Of a stretch of 64,000 nt of DNA, positions 13,144 to 22,313 are shown piece after piece. The stretch spans positions 22,028,458 through 22,092,457 of the forward strand of contig NC_089979.1 of the NCBI RefSeq assembly GCF_036417845.1. Direction: 5' to 3'. The stretch comes from Apteryx mantelli. Taxonomy: Eukaryota > Chordata > Aves > Apterygiformes > Apterygidae. A program made the translations under genes and the position numbers. Position 1 is the first letter of the stretch. Each line of letters begins with the position of its first letter. Under the pieces are notes generated by a model. It was not told where the DNA came from, searched no databases, and saw nothing but the letters and a program-made list of their open reading frames with translations.

Positions 13144-14413
13144 GGCCAGGAGTACTGTGGGAAGAGGAGCATGGGACATTAGCCACAATCCCTTACAATA
13201 CGAGAACTACAAGTCGTCAAAAGAAATTATCAGGTGGTTGGTTCAGTGTATGAGCAGGAGGTGTTTAAGCCACGTGCTTCCTTGCTACAGGGTGTTGCTG
13301 ATGCTAGAAGGTTTGGTCACTGCCTGCTGGGCAGAAGTGGCAACTAGCCAAAGCCACCCAGGGAGTGGCACAGTCCACCCTGGGGCCCCTAACACCTCCC
13401 AGCCCTCTTGATCTTTATTTCTTTCTCTTGGTTTCCACCTGACACAGTGAAATTACACCATATCCAGAGCAATATATTATTATCCAAGACATGCCAACAC
13501 CTAAGGAAAAGCGGATCTAGGTCCAGGGTTGAATTATGAAGTTTTAATACCTTCTTATCATTGTGTTTAATTTAATCTAGCCAGCAGTGGTAAAACAACA
13601 AGATTTACAAACCCTGCATTCAGCAAGTGACTATCTGGAGCATGCCAGAGGACACTGAAGTGACAAAGAGAGTAAATTTCAATTAAGAAAAAAGAAGATA
13701 TGAATGATTTGCTGTGCAGGCCTAGAAGTACAACACTGAAAGTGCTGATTTTTAGGAATGTTCTTCTCTTCTGTAAAGCAGCTATTGAAGTAATTATAGA
13801 ACATTCTCTATTATATCACTTGTTAACACTATTAACGATTGCTATTTTTCCCTCGGTGGTGTGCATTCCTATTTGATTGCTCTAGAAGTGCAAAATGTAT
13901 TTGTTTAGTCAGGACGACTCCTGCTAGTTGTTCGATAGTACTTGCTATGCTGGAGAGATTTTATATTTGTGTTATTGCTGTGAATGCAATGCACTTCTGA
14001 TTGTTTTTAATGGTGTTTGGAGGGCTGTGAAGAGAAATAAAATAGCACAAAATTATTTTTATATGCTGCCTTCAAAATGGCATAATTACTGCAAATATTT
14101 CCTAAGATACCAACTGAGACAATCAGAGGACTTAATTTTAGATGAAGCAATATATGTCTAAAGACTAAAAGTCAAATGGTGCTTCTATAAAGTGATGGAG
14201 GAAATGCTGGAATAGGGTTCACTGATAAGCACCAGTTTATCTACCTAATCGCTCCCAGCTGGACTTTACATATTTTGAGACAACTCTCAATTTTTAGGTC
14301 AGCTATATTTTACATTGCCATAATTCTGTAACTCTACAACCATACAGATATCGATGTGTACAAACTGATTTGTTTTAATTCTTCCCACAAAATGCATCTA
14401 CTGCACTGGCCAA

Positions 14414-14495
14414 GGTAGTGTGGCCGAGCGGTCTAAGGCGCTGGATTAAGGCTCCAGTCTCTTTGGAGGCGTGGGTTCGAATCCCACCGCTGCCA
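14414..14495 (+). tRNA. tRNA-Leu (anticodon AAG)
   Basis: An 82-nt, intron-less class II tRNA, the normal length for leucine tRNA. The acceptor arm pairs GGTAGTG (14414-14420) with CGCTGCC (14488-14494), with G-T wobbles at the third and sixth pairs, followed by discriminator A at 14495. The A box TGGCCGAGCGG (14421-14431) and B box GGTTCGAATCC (14474-14484) match the RNA polymerase III promoter consensus. The anticodon stem CTGGA/TCCAG encloses loop TTAAGGC with AAG at 14448-14450. The long variable arm lies at 14458-14470, and the T arm GTGGG/CCCAC is intact. No CCA is encoded after the discriminator, so this is not a simple copy of a mature tRNA. A TTTT at 14502-14505 can terminate transcription. 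The gene looks functional. It sits directly against the 5' edge of a CR1 LINE. Confidence 0.93.
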
Positions 14496-14497
14496 GG

Positions 14498-14513
14498 TCC
14501 CTTTTGCAAGGGA
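14498..14513 (+). terminator. hairpin with oligo-T just after the tRNA
   Basis: TCCCTT (14498-14503) pairs perfectly with AAGGGA (14508-14513) around a TTGC loop, two bases after the tRNA discriminator. The TTTT needed for polymerase III termination (14502-14505) spans the stem-loop boundary. Whether this belongs to the tRNA trailer or to the start of the CR1 sequence cannot be decided from one copy. Confidence 0.5.
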
Positions 14514-14520
14514 ATCAACT

Positions 14521-15043
14521 GGGACAACAGACCCTGTGCCTTGTGAGACCACCCGGAAGAAGCGGTTAGTGATTGGTGTGGGGGACTCCCTGCTGCAGGG
14601 GACAGAGGCACCCTGTCTGCCAACCTGACCTCTTGTCTAGAGAGGTTTGTTGCCTGCCAGGGGCTCAAATAGGAGATGTCATGGAAAGACTGCTAAGGCT
14701 TGTCCGCGCTTCGGACTACTACCCACTGCTGCTCTTCCATGTGGGCACTAATGATACTAAGGGCAAATTGGATCAAGCAGGATTTCAGAGCTCTGGGGAG
14801 CCCAGGTCATCTTCTCCTCAGTCCTGCCAGTGAGGGGGATGGATGAGAGGAGGAGGAGATGGACTTTCCAAGTTAATGACTGGCTGCGCCACTGGTGTTG
14901 GCAACAGGGTTTTGGTTTCTATGACCATGGGACCCTGTTTGAAGATCGACAACTGATGGCAAGAGATGGGACCCACCTCACTAAGCAGGGCACGCAGGTC
15001 TGCCAACAGGTTGGCCAACCTGGTAAGGAGGGCTTTAAACTAG
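14521..15043 (+). pseudogene. CR1 ORF1, C-terminal fragment (SGNH esterase-like), broken
   Basis: This is the end of the CR1 ORF1 protein, whose esterase-like domain accompanies the LINE RNA-protein complex. The SGNH blocks are visible: a GDSLLQGTEAP-like nucleophile block near 14580, a FHVGTNDT block near 14740-14760, a GAQVIFSSVLPVRG stretch near 14798-14840, and a DGTHLTKQG block holding the Asp/His pair near 14965-14990. These lie in different frames, so there are at least three frameshifts: near 14610, between about 14765 and 14795 (where sequence also seems to be missing), and near 15000-15010. The ancestral stop is recognisable as the TAG at 15041-15043, after the usual RRALN ending. 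The N-terminal half of ORF1 is absent. No functional protein can be made. Confidence 0.8.
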
Positions 15044-15144
15044 GAAAGATGGGGGAAGGGGAGAGTTATAGTGACAGGGTAGTTGGCAAAAGACAGCTCA
15101 AGTCGGGATGCCTCCAGCAGGTGAATGCAGCCAGGGAAGTACGC

Positions 15145-17972
15145 ATGGGATGTGGCTATGGAGGATCCTCTTTTACCCCTCCTGGGAAACCTGCATGCTC
15201 GATCACCTCCCTGAAATGCCTGTACACCAATGCACGCAGCTTGGGGAACAAACAGGAAGAACTAGAGATCTGTGTGCGGTCGCAGGGCCATGATCTCATT
15301 GCCATTACAGAGACATGGTGGGATAGCTCGCATGACTGGAGTGCTGCCATGGATGGCTACGTGCTTTTTAGGAAAGACAGGCCAGGAAAGCGAGGTGGTG
15401 GAGTTGCTCTTTATGTGAGAGAGCAACTGGAATGTATTGAGCTGTGCCTAGGGGTGGATGAAGAGCGAGTCGAGAATTTATGGGTAAGGATCAAAGGGCA
15501 GGCTAGCATGGGTGACACTGTTGTGGGTGTTTACTACAGGCCACCTGATCAGGATGAGGAAGTCGATGTGGCCTTCTATAGACAGCTGGAAGTAGCCTCA
15601 CGATCCCAGGCCCTGGTTCTCATGGGGGACTTCAATCACCCTGATATCTGCTGGAAAGATGACACAGCTAGGCACAAACAGTCCCGGAGGTTCCTGCAGA
15701 GCATTGGTGATCACTTTTTGACACAGGTGGTGGAGCAGCCAACAAGGAAAGGTGTGCTGCTGGACCTCGTACTAACAAAGAAGGACTGGTGGAAGATGTG
15801 AAGGTCGAAGGCAGCCTTGGCTGCAGTGACCATGAGATGGTGGAGTTCAGGATCCTGCAAGGAGGAGGCAGGGCACTAAGCAGGATCGCAACCCTGGACT
15901 TCAGGAGAGCAAACTTTGGCCTCTTCAGGGACCTACTTGGAGGAATCCCATGGGTTAGGGCCCTAGAAGGAAGGGGGGTTCAAGAGAGCTGGTCAATATT
16001 CAAGGATCACTTCCTCCAAGATCGGTGCATCCCTATGAGTAAGAAGTCAAGCAAAGGGGGCAGGAGACCTGTATGGATGAGCAAGGAGCTCCTGGCAAAA
16101 CTCAACCAGAAGAAGGAAGTCTACAGAAAGTGGAAAGGGGGACAGGCCACTTGGGAGGAATATAGGAACATTGTCAGAGTATGCAGGGATGTGACGAGGA
16201 AGGCTAAGGCCCGTCTGGAATTAAATCTGGCGAGAGATGTCAAGGACAGCAAGAAGGGCTTCTTCAAATACATCAGTAGCAAAAGGAAGACTAGGGAAAA
16301 TGTGGGCCCTTTGCTGAATGGGGTGGGTGCCCTGGTGACGAAGGATGCAGAGAAGGCAGAGTTACTGAATGCCTTCTTTGCTTCAGTCCTTACTGCTCAG
16401 GCCAGCCCTCAGGAACCCCAGACCCTGGAGGCAAGAGAGAAAGTCTGGAGAAAGGAAAACTTTCCCTTGGTCGAGGAGGGTCGGGTTAGAGATCATTTAA
16501 GCAAACTTGACACCCACAAATCCATGGGACCTGATGGGATGCACCCACGAGTGCTGAGGGAGCTGGTGGACATTATTGCTAAGCCACTCTCCATCATCTT
16601 TGAAAGGTCATGGAGAACAGGAGAAGTGCCTCAAGACTGGAAGAAAGCCAATGTCACCCCAGTCTTCAAAAAGGGCAAGAAGGAGGACTCAGGCAACTAC
16701 AGGCCAGTCAGCCTCACCTCCATCCCTGGAAAGGTGATAGAGCAGCTCATCCTGGAGGCCTTCTCCAAGCATGTGGAAGACAAGAAGGTGATCAGGAGTA
16801 GTCAGCATGGCTTCACCAAGGGGAAATCATGCTTAACCAATCTGATAGCCTTCTATGAAGGAACAACTGGCTGGGTAGATGAGGGGAGAGCAGTGGATGT
16901 TGTCTACCTAGACTTCAGCAAGGCTTTTGACACTGTCTCCCATAACATCCTCATAGACAAGCTCAGGAAGTGTGGGCTAGATGAGTGGACAGTGAGGTGG
17001 CTTGAGGACTGGCTGAATGGCAGAGCTCAGAGGGTTGTGATCAGTGGCGCAGAGTCTAGTTGAAGGCCTGTAGCTAGCGGTGTCCCCCAGGGGTCAGTAC
17101 TGGGTCCAGTCTTGTTCAACTTCTTCATCAATGACCTGGATGAAGGGACAGAGTGCACCCTCAGCAAGTTTGACGATGATACAAAACTGGGAGGAGTGGC
17201 TGATATGCCAGAGGGCTGTGCTGCCATTCAGAGAGACTTGGACAGGCTGGAGAGGTGGGCGGAGAGGAACCTCATGAAGTTCAACAAAGGCAAGTGCAGG
17301 GTCCTGCACCTGGGGAGGAATAACCCCATGCACCAGTACAGGTTGGGGGTTGACCTGCTGGAAAGCAGCTCTGCAGAGAAGGACCTGGGAGTGCTGGTGG
17401 ACACCAAGGTAAGCATGAGGCAGCAATGTGCCCTTGTGGTCAAGAAGGCCAATGGTATCCTGGGGTGCATCAGGAAGAGTGGTGCCAGCAGGTCGAGGGA
17501 GGTTATTCTCCCCCTCTACTCAGCCCTGCTGAGGCCACATCTGGAGTACTGTGTCCAGTGCTGGGCTCCCCAGTACAAGAGGGATGTGGCACTACTGGAG
17601 CAAGTCCAGCGGAGGGCTACAAAGATGATTAGGGGACTGGAACATCTCTCTTATGAGGAAAGGCTGAGAGAGCTGGGCCTGTTTAGCCTGGAGAAGAGAA
17701 GGCTGAGAGGAGATCCTATTAACGTGTACAAGTATCTGAAGGGAGGGTGTCGAGAGGATGGGACCAGACTCTTTTCAGTGGTGCCCAGTGACAGGACGCG
17801 AGGCAACGGGCACAAACTGAAACACAGACACTTCCATCTGAACATGAAGAAATACTTTTTCACTGTGAGGGTGACAGAGCACTGGAACAGGTTGCCCCGA
17901 GAGGTGGTGGAGTCTCCTTCTCTGGAGATATTCAAAACGCGCCTGGATGCAATCCTGTGCAATGTGCTCTAG
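15145..17972 (+). pseudogene. CR1 ORF2: AP endonuclease-reverse transcriptase, inactivated
   Basis: ORF2 nicks the target and copies CR1 RNA by target-primed reverse transcription. The endonuclease starts near 15211 with LKCLYTNARSLG, followed by ITETWWDSS, VVGVYYRPP, GDFNHPDICW and CSDHEMVEF. The catalytic Asn, Glu, Asp-x-Asn and Asp-His are therefore all present. The reverse transcriptase follows, with [44 protein letters not shown], motif [10 protein letters not shown], motif [11 protein letters not shown] and motif C FDDDTK. The C-terminal region ends near 17972. Two lesions break it. A frameshift of probably four lost bases lies near 15770-15785, between endonuclease and RT. A TGA at 17061-17063 replaces the expected Trp just before motif B. 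Motif C reads FDDD instead of the usual FADD. I chose the ATG at 15145 as the likely start because it is in frame and follows the ORF1 stop; another start is possible. Confidence 0.9.
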
Positions 17973-18036
17973 GTGACCCTGCTTGAGCAGGGGGGTTGGA
18001 CTAGATGATCTCCAGAGGTCCCTTCCAACCTCAACC

Positions 18037-18056
18037 ATTCTGTGATTCTGTGATTC
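18037..18056 (+). repeat. CR1 3'-terminal ATTCTGTG octamer repeat
   Basis: Two and a half copies of ATTCTGTG (18037-18044, 18045-18052, then ATTC) end the element. Avian CR1 uses this short repeat instead of a poly-A tail, and the ORF2 protein is thought to recognise the 3' end of its RNA here. Confidence 0.9.
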
Positions 18057-21000
18057 CCAATGCACCACTCTGTGCCATTTTGTAAAAATGTACCACCTCT
18101 CCCCACTCCCCCTCTCCCCAATTTCTCTCTTTATTAAACTAGAACTTACTTTATTGCTCCTCCTCCTATGAAAACTGTTCCATATTTTTGAAAATTGTTG
18201 CATGTTTTTGAACATCCTTTTCACTCTGCTCTGAATTTTTCCCAGTTACACTCAGTCTTTTTTTGAGATTGGAGGACCAGAACTGCAGTTCAGGATGTGG
18301 CTGATCCATGGATTTATGCAGCAGGGTAATGAGATTCTCTGCTTGTTCTGCTGCTCTGTCTTAAAACTGATTATGCAGTGTAGCATTGCCAGCTCCTGTA
18401 TGCATATTGTTTGGAGACCTGTAATTATGTAAGAGTCTCAGCTTGCATTTGTCAAATGAATTTCTATCTCTTATGAGTACAGAAAAAACCTGCAGGAAGT
18501 CTACAACCGAGAAATCAGAAGCTGAGAGAAAAAAAAAACAAAACAAAATATTTTAGTGTTTTTCTTTAAATTTCATTACTTTTAACCTGATCTCATAATT
18601 TGAGGCCATACTTTTTTTTTTTTGCATTATATTAACTGTACAGTGTTTTCTATCACTTGACACACAGACTAGACTAGCTATGCTGAATAAAGCTCATTTC
18701 TTGGTGCTCAAGTTCTATGTCAGTCCACAGATGGGATCCCTGTCTCTCCACCCCAGTACCATGACTGGCATGTCCTCATTTTTTTGGCCTGTGTTCTGCC
18801 TACAGTCCATCTCTGGCTGCATCCAAACTGCTGTTAAGAGGGGTTCTTACCCATGCAAGCTCCCAGATATGCCTGGGAACAGTTTGGGAGAGTGATGGTT
18901 GACCAGGATTGCTCTAGCATGCTCTAGGGCCTACAGCCTTAGATCTTGGTGTCACAGAAGTATTTAGAAATGAGAGCAGGGATGAGAATCTGTCTCTGTG
19001 AGTGGTTTTACTTCTGACACTGAGATGTGAGCAGCCAGAGTCCTTCCTGACAGCAAAGCCCAGCTTATTTTTACCCAATTTGTTTTTATCCAATTTACTC
19101 AATTTTTTCTTAGTATAAATTTGTCCCTCCTGTCTTTTTTTATGAGGATTGTGTCTGTTTGTTTTAGCTATCAGAAATCAGACTGTAAAGTCAGATAATG
19201 ATGCTAAATAGTAACAGGCAAAAGAGCTTTTATCATATGCTGTGAAGCTACAGAAGGAGACAGGATGGATGTAAGGAAAACAGATAAGCAAAGGCTAGAT
19301 GTGGAGATAGGAAGGGAGCTCTTATTAAAGCAGGGTCCTTGTCAATAAATGTCAGCTCATTTAGACTGAAGTACTCTTGTTCAGATGTATAAGGATCCTT
19401 CAGGATATATGTGAAATGAGAGTCCTAATTTAGCAGGTACTCATTCTGCAGTCTTTTTCTTCTTCGTAGTACTGTAATTAACTGCATGCTTTTTTTCAAG
19501 CAGTTCTATGACTATATTTTTATTGACCCTTGAATCTTATTCAAACAAACAGTCATAATGCTTTCTTGGGTTAGTGGGCTGCTGATATTACTTACTAGAT
19601 GCTTAGAACAAGCTAAATTAAAAATAGATATGCCATTCTATAACTAATTGAATAAATTATCCAGTATGTGCAAATAAAATGTCAAGGCAATGGCTATTTT
19701 GATTAGCCTTACCCAAATGCAGTTTCCATTAGGTTTCCTTGGAAATGCGGTGGGAGGAAATATAAGGAAAAATGTGTGTGCCTATGTGTGCACATTTGCC
19801 TCCTTGTTTACATGTAAAAGACAGAAAACTGTGAAAACAAAATTAAATTTAGAGCTGTCATTCCCACTGGAACAATTCTGTTATGTTTCTAATATGTTAT
19901 AGAACTTTTGGTATCTGTTATACTCATGAGATACCTTCTTGTAATGTTGCATTTTGAAATAATCGCCTTGAAAGGTAATGGTCATTTGTAAAAAAAATAG
20001 TCATTGTAACCTGTAAGGGCAGTGATTCTGAATTTGCAAAGCAACAATTGCATTATGTTTAAATAGAGGTTGAACTTCTGGAAAATTACAGGTCCCATTT
20101 CTGCTAGTTTAGTTATGAAAGTCACCTCAAAGTGCAACGGCTATTTTCTGTGCAAAACTGTTTAGCTGTACTTTACACCTTTTGCATGTGTCTGCTCCAT
20201 ATGAAGTTCTAACTCTAAGACTATATAAGCTCTGAATCACTATTAGGGTTTCATTAAACATTCTTCATGCTTTCTATAAGGGTTTTTCTTCTCCTCACTC
20301 ACTGTTCTATGTAATTTTCTTTCAAGAAACACTCTCATTTTTATTCAGATTCCTTTTTTTAACACCTGTCCGTGACAGATTCTTTTGGTTTTGACTTTCT
20401 ACAAAGACGGTGAATCTGAGTACTGGGTCATTGTTATAAAGTAGGTCTAGTCTTCAGTTGCTATATCTTAAACCAGACCCTGTGTACTGCTTGGGACTCA
20501 ATCTAAATATGCTTCTCCTTTTGTAGACTTTCTAACCAGCTACTTCAAAGCCTCATCACTCATGATGTCTAAAAGCATTGTTGGTTTCTTGTGGCTTAAT
20601 TTAAGATTTCTTTTATGCCATCATAATCTGATTTCCCTTAGCATTTTGTAACCATGCTCATTGTCATGGCTTTGGTTGGGTGATTGGTAGCATAGATAAT
20701 ATACTCTTCCTACTCAGACAAAATACTTTTGAGCAGAGATTTACTGGTACCTTTGGATATACTTCACCTTATTTGACTTGAATTTTTCTGCAACCTCTAA
20801 CTCTTTCAATGGTGCAATTTATCCTGGCATTCTTTGTATCCTAACATTATACTATCAGATATTCCCTTTATCATCTTCCATTCAGCAAGTTTTTCAGCTG
20901 CCTATTCTAGAAATTCCATCATTTAAGCCCAGGTATTCCAGTGCAAATTGTTCTTTTAAACAACATTTGTGAAGTTTTTTTTAAACAAGCAAAAAGCAAA

Positions 21001-22011
21001 ACAGCACACATTGAGAAAAAACAAGAGAAATGATTATTGTTTGGAAGTCAGATTTGTTTTCATGAGCTCACTCTAGTGACTCATAAAAATAGTTCGTAGT
21101 GTTGGTGCTATTAAAGTGGAGTGGAGTTTATTCTTAAGCAGGTTTGCTGCATGGAAGTTAGCATATAAATAACTTCTAATGATAAGTGTGTTGAAAGACT
21201 GGAAGTGGCTAGACACAGATGATGTAGAATCTCCATCACTGAAGACTTTTGAGATGGGTAATACCTTTTTCATGGAAGGTCTCATTCTGCCTCTGTCCCA
21301 TAAGCCAAACCATGTCATCTCTCCAGCTTTAGTTTCCTACGAGTCTACATACATACATACATACATATATGTATATATGTATATACTTTTTTATTCCAAT
21401 TAATTACATGCTTCAGAGCTTTTACCTTTCTCAGCTAATCACACTTGCACAGTCCTGGTAACTTTTCTGTATGCCACAAATCCGGGTTGACATTGACAGT
21501 GTTTAGACTTCCTTTACTGTAAAATGGCCATGCTGAGTGAACTGACTAGCCATTAAAAATCAAAATATTTTAAATGAACACTATTTATTGTAGAACTTTG
21601 GATTTCCACATTCACAATCAGGAAAAGTTACTTTTAAAATACTTAATGTAGATATTCTTTCAAGTGTTACAGTTTTAAATCCTTCAGACTCTTGTGTATT
21701 AGTTAAAATGAAGAGAGAAAGTTTGAGAGACACATAGACTACTGAATTTAAAACACTAATTCAAGAAATTCAGCCATTTTAGTAAAACAAGTTCATGAAT
21801 TAAAGATGGATAATTATGGCAAAGAAAATAGGGAATCTTAAACAGTCTTTCATTTCAAGTGATGTCCTCACTGAAGTCTTGTGATGACCTTTGGATTTAA
21901 TACGTGAATTATTATGAAGTTTATCCCTAGATTCAGTACATAAATGTTAATGTTTTTCAGTGAGGTACATACTAATTAGGAAAAGCAACACTGAGGGTAA
22001 ACAACACTACG
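18057..22011. other. AT-rich non-coding stretch
   Basis: Nothing recognisable apart from a CATA/TATG microsatellite near 21.35 kb and T-rich runs such as 18611-18623. Open frames are short and unsupported. The stretch 21190-21260 reads vaguely like the 3' part of an old LINE ('gtagaatctccatcactgaagactttt'), but not well enough to call. Confidence 0.7.
21347..21386. repeat. CATA / TATG microsatellite
   Basis: Tandem CATA units run into alternating TATG/TATA units. It is a simple tetranucleotide repeat with a purine-pyrimidine alternating core. Confidence 0.9.
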
Positions 22012-22313
22012 TTACCCTGTGTCTTCAGAGAACATGCGCTTAGGTAAACCCAGCATGGTCTCAGGAGTGTCTGGCATACGTCGCTTTGCTTTAGAGACGG
22101 GACTGTGCACAAACAGGACACAACCCCCAGCTGCAGGACGACGAAAGGTGCAGGATGCTCTGTGAGCTTGCCATGTTATCTGTCTCCAGCCCTTCGGCTT
22201 TGGCTCATCGTGCTGAGATTCAGTATCCATGGAAACCGGAGATGTCCCCTTAGCCTGAGCGCTGAAGGCCAATGCTGCTGGCTTCACAGTTACGTAGGCA
22301 CCACTACGAGGGA
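22012..22313 (-). CDS. candidate terminal coding exon, product unknown
   Basis: I do not recognise this product. On the minus strand, a strong acceptor with a pyrimidine tract (tatttcttattccag) ends at 22314. The frame is then open from 22313 for 99 codons to a TAA at 22014-22012; with the acceptor this gives exactly two leading bases plus 100 triplets. The peptide has mixed composition and looks protein-like: an acidic/basic segment (MDTESQHDEPKPKGW), a Cys- and Arg-containing middle and a basic KAKRR near the end. No membrane segment or known domain is visible. The block holds about a dozen CpGs, far more than its surroundings, as expected of constrained coding DNA or of a younger insert. 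The plus strand is also open over part of it, which weakens the case. An alternative donor GTAACG overlaps the stop. Confidence 0.35.

Larger units (their letters stand above)
11420..14400. other. AT-rich non-coding stretch
   Basis: This interval is AT-rich, with a poly-A run near 12089-12105 and a MIR-like fragment at about 11.95-12.07 kb. One weak exon candidate lies at 13.0 kb. The frames at 13115-13411 and 13928-14161 have no recognisable product. Otherwise I see nothing I can name. Confidence 0.7.
14496..18056 (+). mobile_element. CR1 non-LTR retrotransposon (LINE), 5'-truncated
   Basis: About 3.56 kb of a CR1-clade LINE in plus orientation. In order it holds the C-terminal part of ORF1 (SGNH esterase-like), a short inter-ORF region, ORF2 (AP endonuclease, reverse transcriptase, C-terminal domain), a very short 3' UTR and the avian CR1 3' end made of ATTCTGTG repeats without a poly-A tail. 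Full CR1 elements are about 4.5 kb with a GC-rich 5' end and a complete ORF1, so this copy has lost its 5' part. CR1-like sequence is clear from about 14550. The 13-50 bases after the tRNA could be either element or flank. The reading frames are damaged but still largely readable, so the insertion is much younger than the other CR1 remnants in the window. A tRNA-Leu gene abuts the 5' edge. The only target-duplication candidate is a short AATGCA at 14391 and 18059, too short to rely on. Confidence 0.95.

Noticed and set aside
14391-18064. AATGCA on both sides as a target-site duplication of a tRNA-CR1 unit
   Set aside because: Six bases is too short, the downstream copy is offset by two bases from the CR1 end, and CR1 usually makes no clear duplication. 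Kept only as a hint to test.
17094-18224. Minus-strand frames of 100-150 codons across the CR1
   Set aside because: They are antisense shadows of the CR1 ORF2 reverse transcriptase and C-terminal region.
21190-21300. LINE-like phrase 'gtagaatctccatcactgaagac'
   Set aside because: Too short and isolated; neighbouring CR1 blocks are not in order.
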